DNA of 64,000 nucleotides, taken from positions 21,881 to 85,880 of the forward strand of contig JAIOQI010000001.1 of the NCBI GenBank assembly GCA_021413445.1. The letters run 5' to 3'. Positions 42,889 through 54,092 of this stretch are shown in pieces. Position 1 is the first letter of the stretch. Every line of letters starts with the position of its first letter. The notes under the pieces are model-generated. The model was not told the origin of the DNA and ran no database searches. It saw only the letters and a program-made list of their open reading frames with translations. This DNA is from Alphaproteobacteria bacterium (GTDB lineage Bacteria; Pseudomonadota; Alphaproteobacteria; Micavibrionales; UBA2020). The position numbers were made by a program, and so were the translations under genes.

Positions 42889-44736
42889 TCAGGCCCGGCG
42901 GGCTTCAGAAACAGCGTCTTTTTCGTCCCGGATCAGGCCCAGCACCTGCATTTCAAACAGCTTTTTATAGTGCGAGCCGGCATGGGCCATCAGCGCCTGG
43001 TGATCGCCCTGCTCGATGATTCGGCCCTGGTCGAAGACCAGAATCCGGTCCGCTTGCTGGATGGTCGAGAGGCGGTGGGCGATGGTGATGGTGGTGCGCC
43101 CTTCCATCAGGGTTTTCAGCGCCTTCTGGATGTAATGCTCGGAAATCGAATCCAGGCTCGAGGTCGCCTCGTCGAGGATCAGGATCGGCGCATCGGCGAG
43201 GATGGCGCGCGCAATCGCCACCCGCTGCCGCTCGCCGCCCGACAGCTTCACGCCGCGCTCGCCGACCAGGGTGTCATAGCCCTGCGGCAGGGTCATGATG
43301 AAATCGTGGGCGAAGGATTTTCTGGCCGCGGCGACAATCTCCTCAGGGCTGGCGCCCGGTTTGCCGTAGGCGATGTTGTCCGCGAGTGAGCGGTGGAACA
43401 AGACCGGATCCTGCGGCACCAGCGAAATGGCGCGGCGCAGGGATTCCAGCTTCACTTCCGAAATATCCTGCCCGTCGATCAGGATCCGCCCTTCGGTGAC
43501 GTTGTAGAGGCGCTGCAGCAATTTGACGAAGGTCGATTTGCCGCTGCCCGAGGGCCCCACCAGCGCCAGCCTTTCCCCGCTGGCGATGCGCACCGACAGG
43601 TCGTGATACAGCGCATGGCCGGTGCCGGCATATTTGAAGCCGACCTTGTCGAACACGATCATGTCGCTGCGCGGCTCGGCCCTGACGGCCAGGGGCGCGG
43701 CGTCCGGCCGGTCGATCACGTCATCCCGGCGCAGCCAGAACATGACGATGTCATCCATCTCGCTGACCGAGCGCTGCAGGTGCGAGACGTGCATCCCGAT
43801 CTCGCGCAGGTAGCCGCCGATGATGAAAAAGGTCGTCACCACCAGGACGATGTCGCCCGGCGTCGCCTGTCCCGACTTCCACAGCCAGATGGTCAGCGCG
43901 ATCACGGTGCTGGTCATCAGCATGCGGAAAACCGAGCGGGCGGCGTCCGCCGCCACGCCGGTCTGCCAGGCGTGGCTGGTTTTATCTTTCCAGCTGGCGG
44001 CGACGGTGTTGAAGAGGCTGTCTTCGCGGTGCTCCGCGCCGAACGATTTGACGGTCGGGTTGCCGGTGATGGTGTCGGCCAGCGTCGCGCCGAGCCTGGT
44101 GTCCTGTTCGGCGGAAGCCTGGAATTTCGGCGCCAGGATTTTCACCGACATCCAGATGCTCATCGCGCAGTAGAGCAGGATCAGCGCCGCCGCCGCCAGC
44201 CCGATGACGGGCAGCTTGACGCTGAGCATGACCGTGACGGCGATCATGATGGTGAAGGCCGGCAGCAGGCCCATCAGCAGGGTGTCCTCAAAAGTGTCAA
44301 AAGCCCACATGCCGCGGGTGATCTTGCGCACCGTGCCGCCGGCGAAGGAATTGGCGTGCCAGTCGGAGCTGAAGCGCTGGACCTTATGCATCCCGTCGGT
44401 GACGATTCTATACAGGTTCCTGACCGCGAAGTCGTTCCAGCAGAACATGGACGCCAGGCGGAAGACCTGGTGCAGCAGCGCCAGCACCGTAAAGCCCCAG
44501 AACGCGGCCCAGGCGCCGCTCCACGCCAGGGCGTCGCCCGCCCCGTGCCCGGTCATGGCATCGACGATGCGCCCGGTATAAACCGGGACGATGGCATCCG
44601 TCACCACTGACAGCATCATCAGGACGGCGGCGGCGATGCCGAACCATTTTTTATGCTCCCAGTAATGGAAGGTGAAGCGGATCACATCCCGGTAACCGGC
44701 TTTTTTTTCCTGATCTTTGTTTTTTGCTTCTGACAT
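42889..44736 (-). CDS. ABC exporter, fused membrane and ATPase domains
   Basis: Exports an unknown substrate. The first 330 residues form a six-helix transmembrane domain. The ATPase half has Walker A GPSGSGKS, the signature LSGGERQRVAIARA and Walker B ILILDEATSS. The 615-residue half-transporter length fits the MsbA/Atm1/lipid-drug exporter group, and the substrate cannot be told. It lies ten bases downstream of kup with the ribosome-binding site TAGGGGC, so they share a message. Confidence 0.9.
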   Translation of the reverse strand: MSEAKNKDQEKKAGYRDVIRFTFHYWEHKKWFGIAAAVLMMLSVVTDAIVPVYTGRIVDAMTGHGAGDALAWSGAWAAFWGFTVLALLHQVFRLASMFCWNDFAVRNLYRIVTDGMHKVQRFSSDWHANSFAGGTVRKITRGMWAFDTFEDTLLMGLLPAFTIMIAVTVMLSVKLPVIGLAAAALILLYCAMSIWMSVKILAPKFQASAEQDTRLGATLADTITGNPTVKSFGAEHREDSLFNTVAASWKDKTSHAWQTGVAADAARSVFRMLMTSTVIALTIWLWKSGQATPGDIVLVVTTFFIIGGYLREIGMHVSHLQRSVSEMDDIVMFWLRRDDVIDRPDAAPLAVRAEPRSDMIVFDKVGFKYAGTGHALYHDLSVRIASGERLALVGPSGSGKSTFVKLLQRLYNVTEGRILIDGQDISEVKLESLRRAISLVPQDPVLFHRSLADNIAYGKPGASPEEIVAAARKSFAHDFIMTLPQGYDTLVGERGVKLSGGERQRVAIARAILADAPILILDEATSSLDSISEHYIQKALKTLMEGRTTITIAHRLSTIQQADRILVFDQGRIIEQGDHQALMAHAGSHYKKLFEMQVLGLIRDEKDAVSEARRA

Positions 44737-44746
44737 CAGCGCGCCC

Positions 44747-46669
44747 CTAAATCTCGTATTGTCCGCCCACCTCGATCACGCGGTCCGGGGGGATTTTATA
44801 GTAGGCGATGGCGCTGGAGGCGTTTTGCTTCATCCAGGCGAAGATATGCTCGCGCCAGGTGGCCATGCCCTCCCCCTCGGTGGGGATGACGGTTTCCTTG
44901 CCGAGGAAAAACGAGGCCTGGTGGATGTGGTCGAAGTCCATGCCGCGGATCTGGCACTGGTGCAGCGCCGCCGGGATGTCCGGCTCGTCCTTGAAGCCGG
45001 TGTGGATGTCCAGCTGGTAAAAATCATGCCCCAGCCGATAGACGTGGATGCGGTTTTCCGGCGGCACATAGGGCACTTCCTGCGCGACGACGGTCAGGAA
45101 AATGACGCGCTCATGCAGCACCTTGTTGTGCTTGAGGTTGTGCAGCAGGGCATTGGGCACGACGTTATGCCAGGGGGTCATGTAAATCGCGGTGCCCGGC
45201 ACGCGGATCGGCGGGTTTTTATGCATTTCCTTGATGAATCTTTCGATGGAGACCGAGGTTCTGGACGTTTTCTCGTTCAGGATCCGCTGCCCGCTCTTCC
45301 AGGTGGTCAGGATGGTGAAGAGGAAGGTCGCGATCAGCAGCGGCATATAACCGCCGGTGGCGACTTTGGTCATCGACGATGAAAACAGCGTCGCATCGAC
45401 TATAACGAACAAACCGGCCGTCATCGCGATCCGCCACCAGTTCCAGTGCCATTTCAGGCGCATCACCACGCCCACCATGATGCTGGTAATCAGCATCGCG
45501 CCGGTCACCGCCACGCCGTAAGCGGCGGCCAGCCCCGAGGAGGACTTGAAGAGCAGTACGATCGCCAGCACCATAATCAGGAGCAGCCAGTTCACAAACG
45601 GTATATAAATCTGCCCCATTTCCCGGGCGGAGGTGTAGAGGACGCGCATCCGCGGCAGGTACCCCAGCTGAATCGCCTGCCGCGTCATGGAATAGGCTCC
45701 CGAAATCACCGCCTGCGAGGCGATGATGGTCGCCGCCGTCGCCAGGATCAGCAGCGGAACCGACAGCGCTTTGGGCGCCAGCAGAAAAAAGGGATTTTCA
45801 ATTGCTGACGAATCTTGCAGCAACAAAGCGCCCTGGCCAAAATAATTCAGCAATAAACACGGCCAAACCAGGATAAACCAGACATAGCGGATCGGCTTGA
45901 CGCCGAAATGCCCCATGTCGGCGTATAATGTTTCCGCCCCCGTCACGGAAAGCAAAGTTGCCCCCAGTGCAACAAAGGCGATAAAAGGGTGCGTCACCAT
46001 GAAGGCGAGCGCGTAAAGAGGATTGATTGCCTGCAGGACCTCCGGCGCCTTGATAATCTGGTTCAGGCCCAGCCCCCCCAATACCAGGAACCATAGTATT
46101 ATTATCGGACCGAACAGGCTGCCCACTTTTCCGGTGCCGTATTTCTGTCCGGCGAACAGCAGCAACAGGATCACCATCGTCAGCGGCAGGATGAAGGGGT
46201 GAAAGGCCGGCGCGACGACCTCGATGCCTTCCACGGCCGACAAAACCGAAATCGCCGGCGTAATCACCGCATCGGCATAAAACAGGCTCCCGGCCATGAT
46301 GCCGAGAATCCCCATCGCATAAAAAACCGCCGGATTGGGGCGCGTCAGGCGCAGCACCAGCGCCAGCAACGCCAGGTTCCCGCCTTCGCCCTTGTTGTTG
46401 GCTTTCATGATAAAAGTCACGTATTTGACCGATACCACGATTGCCAGCAGCCAGAAAATCATCGACAGGAAACGGTAAATATTTTCCGGCATGACGGCCA
46501 TGCCGGTCTGGATGAAAGATTCCTTGAGCGTGTAGAGGGGGCTGGTGCCGATATCCCCGAACACCACGCCGAGCGCGCCCAGCATCATCAGCGGCAGGGG
46601 GCTGCTGTGGTGCGTATGGCTGCGCTCCTGCTCCAGTTTGCGGTTCAAATGTTCCGATAGGCTCTTCAT
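44747..46669 (-). CDS. kup: Potassium transport system protein Kup
   Basis: Proton-coupled K+ uptake through 12 membrane helices. GALGVVFGDIGTSPLYTLKE at the N-terminus is diagnostic for Kup/HAK, and a soluble C-terminal domain (about 470-640, with PPIRVPGTAIYM) follows the helices. The 640-residue length is normal. It is the first gene of a two-gene operon with the ABC exporter. The start is the ATG at 46669. Confidence 0.96.
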   Translation of the reverse strand: MKSLSEHLNRKLEQERSHTHHSSPLPLMMLGALGVVFGDIGTSPLYTLKESFIQTGMAVMPENIYRFLSMIFWLLAIVVSVKYVTFIMKANNKGEGGNLALLALVLRLTRPNPAVFYAMGILGIMAGSLFYADAVITPAISVLSAVEGIEVVAPAFHPFILPLTMVILLLLFAGQKYGTGKVGSLFGPIIILWFLVLGGLGLNQIIKAPEVLQAINPLYALAFMVTHPFIAFVALGATLLSVTGAETLYADMGHFGVKPIRYVWFILVWPCLLLNYFGQGALLLQDSSAIENPFFLLAPKALSVPLLILATAATIIASQAVISGAYSMTRQAIQLGYLPRMRVLYTSAREMGQIYIPFVNWLLLIMVLAIVLLFKSSSGLAAAYGVAVTGAMLITSIMVGVVMRLKWHWNWWRIAMTAGLFVIVDATLFSSSMTKVATGGYMPLLIATFLFTILTTWKSGQRILNEKTSRTSVSIERFIKEMHKNPPIRVPGTAIYMTPWHNVVPNALLHNLKHNKVLHERVIFLTVVAQEVPYVPPENRIHVYRLGHDFYQLDIHTGFKDEPDIPAALHQCQIRGMDFDHIHQASFFLGKETVIPTEGEGMATWREHIFAWMKQNASSAIAYYKIPPDRVIEVGGQYEI

Positions 46670-46859
46670 GGTGTTCTTTTTTATTTCTTTAATAGATGAT
46701 TTGATTTTGTCGATGCGAGCCGAGGGCTTTTCCGTTATGAATTTTCAGCAAGGCATTATCGGTAGCATAGTTTTTTAGCCTTGGCAAAACCTGCCAAAGG
46801 CATTTTTAACTATCATATTGAAAAATAAGAATAATTTATACAAAAATAAATAACAATAA

Positions 46860-46891
46860 AAGAGCTGCAAATAGCGTATTTGCAGCTCTTT
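46860..46891 (-). terminator. Rho-independent terminator downstream of the 46939 gene
   Basis: A 14-base inverted repeat (AAGAGCTGCAAATA and complement, 3-base loop) with T and A runs on both sides, so it could work in both directions. It lies between the end of the 46939 gene and the kup start. Confidence 0.85.
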
Positions 46892-46938
46892 CTGTTCTCT
46901 TGCCCGGGCCCCTTTAAAAACCCGTTTTCGCGATTATT

Positions 46939-47313
46939 TTACCGGGCGGACGGTGGCGGATCGGAAAAGCGGAGGTTGGGGTCGTTTTCACGCGGCGTTG
47001 TCTCGACAGAATGGGGCTTGTGATCGCCCGGCCCCGGCGCTTTGCCGCTCTTTTTCTCGACACATTCTATGGCGCGCCTGAAAGCCTCCGCGCTTTCGTG
47101 CATTTTTTTCTCTTCCAGCTCGGGAAGGCGTTTTGTCAGCTGTTCCGCCGTCATGGTCAGCACGCCGGCCCGGGAGATGGGGGTGGCATGCGCTGTAAAG
47201 GCCAGCCGCAAGCTCCTGATACCGGCATCGCCCAGTATTTTGGAGTCACCGATGAGAGCGACAACCTTTCCGTCTTTTTCGGCTGTCCTTAAAAAAACAT
47301 ATCTATCTTTCAT
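46939..47313 (-). CDS. Hypothetical protein, 124 aa
   Basis: I do not recognise the family. The N-terminal half is a small alpha/beta domain (MKDRYVFLRTAEKDGKVVAL), the C-terminal half is charged and Pro rich (SGKAPGPGDHKPHSVE). No signal peptide. It is followed by a strong terminator. The 274-base gap after its start (47314-47587) is AT rich and holds no supported gene. Confidence 0.55.
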   Translation of the reverse strand: MKDRYVFLRTAEKDGKVVALIGDSKILGDAGIRSLRLAFTAHATPISRAGVLTMTAEQLTKRLPELEEKKMHESAEAFRRAIECVEKKSGKAPGPGDHKPHSVETTPRENDPNLRFSDPPPSAR

Positions 47314-47587
47314 TTTTTACGCTCCCTGGTTATTTTTCACCGGCTTTATGTTCCTGAAATCCGGTGTCCTCTGTCAGTCCATAACGCGACCTTCTAATGA
47401 AAATCTTATGCAAACAAAGTTAATAATTCGTTACGATCTCAAAAGTTTTTGATTTATAAGCTTTTTTAGGTACCCCCGAGGGGTGATTTTACGCTTGCTA
47501 TTATAACATATATGACTAATATGTAAGGAATTTCAAGCAGATATTTGCAATACGATTCTCCGCTTTTGAGGGCAGGCTTTTTCAGGG

Positions 47588-48445
47588 ATGGACGCACCAA
47601 AGACACCTTCAGCGGAAAACGCAGCGCCGGCGCCGGCCAAAAGCCTCCCGCGCCGGCTCTGGAATTTCGCCCGGGAAATCTGGAACGACCATGATTTCTG
47701 GATCCGGGCGCTGGCCATCAAGGGCGGCGCCAGCGCGGCGGTCATCGCCGGTCTCGTCGGCATATCCTATGTTTTGCCGCTGCCGTTTTTTGTTGCCGGG
47801 GCGGGCATTTCCGCGTGCATTGGATTGATCGGCCTCGGCCTCTACGGGGTTTTTCTGGGCGCCGCCGGCGCCCGGGACAAGTTGGGGGATATTTATTCCA
47901 AGACGATCTCCGGCAAGCCGCGCAAGCAAAAAGCCCCCTCCCTGAAACGGCTGCATCAGAAGCTGCTCGACAGCACGCGCGTTAAAAAGTGGATGGCCAA
48001 GCCGTTAATGCAGAAATTCCTCAACAGCCGCCCCTGGAAATTCACCCGCGCCCTGGCGCAAAAAGAAGAGGGCATTTTTATGGCGGCCCTGGCGGGAACG
48101 GGCTCCGTTTTCTGGGGCACCGTCAGCGCCATCGCGCTGGCCGCCGTCCTGCCGGCGCTGGCGATTGGCAGCGTGTTCACCTTCGGCACGGCGCTGGCGA
48201 TCGGCGGCACGCTCAGCGGCATTTACGGCGTTTATCTCAGCGCACAAAGCATGGTTCATTCTATCCGCGCCAAAAAAAGCAAGCCGGCCCCCCAGGACGG
48301 GCCGGCGGTGGAAACTTCCGCGTCAACGCCGCCGAAGCCGCTGACAACAACACTGACTCCTGCCTTTGCGCCGGCGGCGGAAAAAGAGAAAAAAACCGAA
48401 AAACCCGCCGCCGATCCGGCCCCGCCGCCGCCGCCCGCGCCGTAA
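47588..48445 (+). CDS. Membrane protein with Pro/Ala-rich tails, unknown function
   Basis: A 285-residue protein with two hydrophobic blocks, residues 45-95 (AAVIAGLVGISYVLPLPFFV) and 160-220 (GTVSAIALAAVLPALAIGSV), each long enough for one or two membrane helices, separated by a basic loop. The C-terminus is Pro/Ala rich and disordered (PAADPAPPPPPAP). I do not recognise the family. A second protein of similar design follows 108 bases later on the same strand. Confidence 0.6.
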   Translation: MDAPKTPSAENAAPAPAKSLPRRLWNFAREIWNDHDFWIRALAIKGGASAAVIAGLVGISYVLPLPFFVAGAGISACIGLIGLGLYGVFLGAAGARDKLGDIYSKTISGKPRKQKAPSLKRLHQKLLDSTRVKKWMAKPLMQKFLNSRPWKFTRALAQKEEGIFMAALAGTGSVFWGTVSAIALAAVLPALAIGSVFTFGTALAIGGTLSGIYGVYLSAQSMVHSIRAKKSKPAPQDGPAVETSASTPPKPLTTTLTPAFAPAAEKEKKTEKPAADPAPPPPPAP

Positions 48446-48553
48446 GATATTTTAAGGGGACTGCGGATTTTATCCGCGCAAAAGAACTTGCCGCGCCATG
48501 AAAGAATGCTACAATCGCCTCAGTCAGCTTATAAAATCGGGTGTGATTGGTCC

Positions 48554-49153
48554 ATGTCCTCTGCCTTAACTCAAGAAACACCCCGAAAAAAAACCCGCAT
48601 CGCCCGGCTTTTCGTGCCGGCGGACCTGAAGGGTTCCTCCCTGCTGCCGAGCGACCGCTGGATCGTCAGCAATGTGATGGATATTTTCAGGACCAACCGG
48701 GAATTGAAAAAGGGCTGTGCCCGCATCGGCGCTTTTGCCGCCCTCGCGCTGGTGGCGGCCGGCGCCGGCGTGGCTGTCATGTTTGCGTCGGCGTCCGTGC
48801 TGGTGGCGGGCGCCAGCACCATGGCCCTGATTACCGCCGCGATCTTCGCTAAAAAAACCCGTGACGGCTGGAAAAGCCTCAAGAGCGAAATCCTGCCCAA
48901 GGTGCGCGCCGATATTGCCGTCCGCTATATCAATGCGAAGGGCGCCGAATTGCGGGGCAAGTGGAAGGATTTCTTCTTTAAAAAGAAGCCGACCGCGGAA
49001 AAACCGGGGGTCGCGGAAGAACCGGCGGTTAAAAAGGCGCCGGAGCGGAAGCTCTCTGCGGTGTTTGACGCCGAGGCCTTTAAAGCGGCGGTGAAGAAGG
49101 CGCTGCCGCCCGGCAAGCGCCTGCCGCCCGCCCCGCCGCCGCCACAGCCTTAA
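48554..49153 (+). CDS. Membrane protein, companion of the 47588 gene
   Basis: A 199-residue protein with one hydrophobic block near residues 55-90 (AFAALALVAAGAGVAVMFAS and onward), basic flanks, and a Lys/Pro-rich C-terminus ending PPPPQP. The start is the ATG at 48554; an upstream frame start at 48488 has no ribosome-binding site and is unlikely. Its layout resembles the 47588 protein, which suggests an old duplication or common targeting, but sequence identity is low. Confidence 0.55.
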   Translation: MSSALTQETPRKKTRIARLFVPADLKGSSLLPSDRWIVSNVMDIFRTNRELKKGCARIGAFAALALVAAGAGVAVMFASASVLVAGASTMALITAAIFAKKTRDGWKSLKSEILPKVRADIAVRYINAKGAELRGKWKDFFFKKKPTAEKPGVAEEPAVKKAPERKLSAVFDAEAFKAAVKKALPPGKRLPPAPPPPQP

Positions 49154-49156
49154 ACC

Positions 49157-49579
49157 ATGACGGAAACCGTCGTCACCGTCGAGGAAAACGGCCAGGGGCT
49201 TTACACCCAGGACGTGAAAACCACACATCATCACCTGATCGCAGACGAGCCGGCGGACATCGGCGGGAGCGACCGGGGCCCGGCGCCTTATGAACTTTTG
49301 CTGGCGGCGCTCGGCGCCTGCACCTCGATGACCGTGCGCATGTACGCACGGCAGAAACAATGGGACCTCCAGCGCGTCGCCGTCCGGCTCACGCACAAAA
49401 AAGAGCCGGACGCTGAAAATAAAAAAAGGGATGTCATCAGCCGCGACATTACGGTGGAGGGCGGGCTCGATGAAGCGCAGCGCCAGAAGCTGCTGGAAAT
49501 CGCCAACAAGTGCCCGCTGCACCGCACCCTCATGGAGCCCCTGCGCCCGGCGATAACGAGCAGCATCAGCGGCAAGTAG
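49157..49579 (+). CDS. OsmC family protein
   Basis: A small alpha/beta peroxide-related protein. The core GGSDRGPAPYELLLAALGAC, with the catalytic-type Cys after LGA, and MEPLRPAITSSISG at the end are typical of OsmC/YhfA. The second peroxidatic Cys is present (IANKCPLHRTL). Redox activity is inferred. The gene follows the membrane proteins after four bases, so it may be co-transcribed with them. Confidence 0.88.
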   Translation: MTETVVTVEENGQGLYTQDVKTTHHHLIADEPADIGGSDRGPAPYELLLAALGACTSMTVRMYARQKQWDLQRVAVRLTHKKEPDAENKKRDVISRDITVEGGLDEAQRQKLLEIANKCPLHRTLMEPLRPAITSSISGK

Positions 49580-49588
49580 GCGCGCCTT

Positions 49589-50974
49589 TCAGATCTTGCA
49601 GATAAAATCCTCGAACTTCCCGCTGGGCGGCAGGGGGATTTTCTGCTCGAAATAGACGAAGCTGAGCCTGAAGGGATGGCCGAGGCAGGCCTCGATCATG
49701 GCGTGGAGCTGGTCTTCCTCCGCCGCCGTGATCTTCCTTTCCGTGACCAGCCGCACCTCGACGTTTTCGAGGTCGTGCTGGATGAACTGGAACTGGTTGA
49801 CCGGGACGACCTCGTAAAACTTGATGAGGCCGACGGCGGGCCGGAACCGCGTGCCGTCGGGGTGGATGACCAGGTTCCTTTCCCGCCCCAGGAAGCGCCT
49901 GATCGTCGGCAGCCCCCGGCCGCAGGGGCAGACGCCGCCCGCTTCGGCATAATCGTTGATGGAATAGCGGATCAGCGGCGTGGCGAAGTTCAGCAGGTCG
50001 GTGACGACCACCTTGCCGGTCTGGCCTTCCGCGCATTCCCGCCCCTCGCTGTCCAGCACCTCGAGAAGGATATTTTCCGCCATGACGTGATAGAGGCCGC
50101 TGACGGGGCATTGCAGCGCCATGCTGCCCATTTCAGCGGACGAGTAAATATCCTGGATTTTCGCGTTGAGGTATTTTTCGGCCTTCTGGCGGAATTCGGG
50201 GTTCAGGGTTTCGCTGAGGGTGGTGACGCGCCGGATGCCGGCGAGGGGCTCCCCCTGTTTTTGGCATTCGTCGATGATGCCCGCAAGGTTGTTGGGATAA
50301 ACGACCAGATGCTGGGGGCGGAACTGGCGCAGCAGGCGCACTTGTTCCTTGATGTCGGTGACGGTGGGTATCAGCTGTGCCGGGCCGCTGTCGAATAAGA
50401 GATTGACGGGACGCCCCCAGTTCGGATGCCCCTCCTGCTTCTCGATCCCGGCGCGGATCGCCGTCAGGCGCTCCGAAAAATCATGGCCGTGCCAGAAGTG
50501 GTCCCGGAAGGACATCGCCATCCAGAGCATGCTGGACAGCGAGGTTTTGCGCACGGTCACCGGCTCCCCCGTCGAGCCGGAGGTATGAACCTCTGTGAGC
50601 GGCAAATGCGTCTGGGGCACTTCGGTGCAGTAGAAGGCCGCGCCCGCCGCCTGGAGCTCGCGCCGCGTCAGCGGCGGCAGGCGCTTGAACCCCTGCGGCG
50701 TGCCGATATCGGCGGCGGTGAGCCCGGCCTTTTGCAGCCGCTCGCGGAAGTTCGGCGAATATCTGGCCGCATGTCCGGCCAGCACGGCCAGCTGGGTAAA
50801 TTGCATGGCGGCGATTTTGTCGCGCGGCAACCATTGCGTTTCTTCCAGCTGATACAGGAGAGCGACCAGCGTTGCCCTCGCCCCCAGCGCCAGCGGCGGC
50901 CACACCGCGCCCTCCATGCCGCTCTTGAAGCTGAGCAGTTTGTCGTTTTTAGGATGTTTTGCCGTCCGGGTCAT
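49589..50974 (-). CDS. PaaK/CapK-like AMP-binding ligase (paralogue 1)
   Basis: An adenylate-forming enzyme of the phenylacetate-CoA ligase family. It contains the P-loop TSGSTGEP near residue 152, the A5-like motif IYSSAEMGSMALQCP and the family metal-binding patch GGVCPCGRGLPTIRRF. The AMP-binding core is complete (461 residues). The acid substrate is not evident. It is a tandem duplicate of the 50977 gene, only two bases away, with long near-identical stretches. Confidence 0.85.
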   Translation of the reverse strand: MTRTAKHPKNDKLLSFKSGMEGAVWPPLALGARATLVALLYQLEETQWLPRDKIAAMQFTQLAVLAGHAARYSPNFRERLQKAGLTAADIGTPQGFKRLPPLTRRELQAAGAAFYCTEVPQTHLPLTEVHTSGSTGEPVTVRKTSLSSMLWMAMSFRDHFWHGHDFSERLTAIRAGIEKQEGHPNWGRPVNLLFDSGPAQLIPTVTDIKEQVRLLRQFRPQHLVVYPNNLAGIIDECQKQGEPLAGIRRVTTLSETLNPEFRQKAEKYLNAKIQDIYSSAEMGSMALQCPVSGLYHVMAENILLEVLDSEGRECAEGQTGKVVVTDLLNFATPLIRYSINDYAEAGGVCPCGRGLPTIRRFLGRERNLVIHPDGTRFRPAVGLIKFYEVVPVNQFQFIQHDLENVEVRLVTERKITAAEEDQLHAMIEACLGHPFRLSFVYFEQKIPLPPSGKFEDFICKI

Positions 50975-50976
50975 TT

Positions 50977-52336
50977 TTAAACCTTGCAGATAAATTCCTC
51001 GAATTTCCCATTGGGCTGCAAGGGAAGCTTCTGGTTGAAATAGACAAAACTGATTTTGTAGGGATAGCCTAAATTTTCATGGATCAGGGCGCGGAGTTTG
51101 TCCTCCCCTGCCGCCGTCACCGCGCTGCCGGTGACCAGCCGCACCTCGATGTTTTCGAGGTCGTGCTGGATGAACTGGAACTGGTTGACCGGCACGACCT
51201 CGTGAAATTTGATTAAACCGACGGTCGGCCAATGTTTTGCGCCGCCGGGACGGACGACCAGGTTCCTTTCCCGGCCCAGAAAGCGCCTGATCGTCGGCAG
51301 CCCCCGGCCGCAGGGGCAGACGCCGCCCGCTTCGGCATAATCGTTGATGGAATAGCGGACCAGCGGCGTGGCGAAGTTCAGCAGGTCGGTCACCACCACC
51401 CTGCCGGTCTGGCCTTCGGCGCAGTCCTGGCCGTTGTCGTCGAGCACCTCGAGAATGATGTTTTCCGCCATGACATGATAGAGGCCGCTGACGGGGCATT
51501 GCAGCGCCATGCTGCCCATTTCGGCCGATGAGTAAATATCGTCGATTTTAGTATTAAAATACGCCTCGGCTTTTTGGCGAAAATCCGCCTTCAGGGTTTC
51601 ATTGATGGTGGTGATGCCGGTGAGCCCGGTCAGGGGCTCCTGCTGTTTTTGGCACTCGTCGAGGATGCCCGCGAGATTGCTGGGACAAAGGATTAAATAT
51701 TGCGGCCGGAACTGGCGCAGCAGCCGCACCTGCTCCTTGATGTCAGTGGTGACGGGGATCAGCTGCGCCGGGCCGCTGTCAAACAGGAGTTTGAGGGGGA
51801 GACCCCAGTCCGGACGCTCTTCCTGTTTCGTGATCGTGGCGCGAATCGTCGAAAAGCGCCTGGAAAAATCATGGCCATGCCAGAAGTGGTTCCGGAAGGA
51901 CATCGCCATCCAGACCAGGTTCGACAGCGAGGTTTTGCGCACCACCACCGGCTCCCCCGTCGAGCCGGAGGTCTTGACCTCCCCGATCGGCAAATGCGTC
52001 TGGGGCACTTCGGTGCAGTGGAGCGCGGCGCCCGCCGCCTGGATGTCGCGCCGCGTCAGCGGCGGCAGGCGCTTGAATCCTTGCGGCGTGCCGATATCGG
52101 CGGCGGTGAGCCCGGCCTTTTGCAGCCGCTCGCGGAAGTTCGGCGAATGGCTGGCCGCATGTCCGGCCAGCACGGCCAGCTGGGAAAATTGCATGGCGGC
52201 GGTTTTGTCGCGCGGCCACCATTGCGTTTCTTCCAGCTGATGCAAGAGCGCGACCAGCGCCGCCTTGGCTCCCAGCGCCAGCGGCGGCCAGACCACGCCC
52301 TCCATGCCGCTTTTGAAATGGAGCAGCAGACTGTTG

Positions 52337-52350
<14 letters not shown>
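50977..52350 (-). CDS. PaaK/CapK-like AMP-binding ligase (paralogue 2)
   Basis: A 457-residue paralogue of the downstream gene, with the same TSGSTGEP, SSAEMGSMALQCP and CPCGRGLPTIRRF motifs. Differences are scattered, with blocks of near-identical DNA, as after a recent tandem duplication or gene conversion. The start is a TTG at 52350, which lies inside the end of the hydrolase gene (stop at 52337-52339), a coupling that supports that stop as genuine. The substrate is unknown. Confidence 0.82.
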
Positions 52351-53321
<971 letters not shown>

Positions 53322-53387
53322 AAAAAACTCCCTAACTTGACTTTACTCTAACATAACAGATAGCATCTGCAATGAAAGGACTTGATC

Positions 53388-54092
53388 ATGCGACAGGTAC
53401 CTCATTATTTGATTATTGGCAATGGCCGAACGGCGCGGCATTTCCGCCATTATTTACCCCTGCTGGGCCTTCCCGTTTCACAGTGGAGCCGCTCCGAATC
53501 CCTCCTGCAACTGAAAACGCTTTTGCCCGCGGCGACGCACATCCTGATTCTCATCAGCGATCGGGCGATCGAGCCGTTTATCGCGGAGCATCTGCAGGAC
53601 ACGGCGGCCCTGAAAATCCATTTTTCCGGCGCGCTGGCGAGCGGCCGGGCCTTTGGCGCCCATCCCCTGACGACCTTCAACACCGGGCTTTACACGCTCG
53701 ACAAATACCAGTCTATCCCTTTTGTCGTCGATGCGACGGCGCCGCCTTTCGCCGCGCTGTTGCCGGGACTGCCCAATTCGCATGTGACGCTGGCGCCGGA
53801 GCTGAAGGCGAAATATCACGCGCTGTGCGTGCTGAGCGGCAATTTTTCCTGCCTGCTGTGGCAAAAGTTTTTTGCCGCGCTGGAATCCGAATTCCATCTT
53901 CCGGCGGAAACCGGCCACGCCTATCTGCGGCAGCAGACGGAGAATTTACTGACCGACTATGCCACCGCTTTCACCGGCCCCCTGGCGCGCGGGGACCGGG
54001 AGACGATCGAGAAGAACCTGGCGGCGCTGGCGGGCGACCCGTTTCAGCGCATTTATCAGAGCTTTGTCGAGTTAAAGGAGGAAATATCATGA
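53388..54092 (+). CDS. Rossmann-fold/DUF2520 protein, candidate alternative ketopantoate reductase (PanG-type)
   Basis: The N-terminus carries a dinucleotide motif, IIGNGRTARHF, near residue 10, and the rest fits the DUF2520 family. Such genes occur beside panB and panC in bacteria lacking panE, and Francisella PanG, a ketopantoate reductase unrelated to PanE, is of this general kind. Here it precedes panB with an ATGA overlap, and no panE is in the window. The reductase role is therefore likely but inferred. The start at 53388 has AAAGGA upstream. Confidence 0.72.
   Translation: MRQVPHYLIIGNGRTARHFRHYLPLLGLPVSQWSRSESLLQLKTLLPAATHILILISDRAIEPFIAEHLQDTAALKIHFSGALASGRAFGAHPLTTFNTGLYTLDKYQSIPFVVDATAPPFAALLPGLPNSHVTLAPELKAKYHALCVLSGNFSCLLWQKFFAALESEFHLPAETGHAYLRQQTENLLTDYATAFTGPLARGDRETIEKNLAALAGDPFQRIYQSFVELKEEIS

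Noticed and set aside
53372..54088. The N-terminal extension of the panB frame
   Set aside because: It is a shadow of the DUF2520 gene. panB begins at 54089 with a strong ribosome-binding site.
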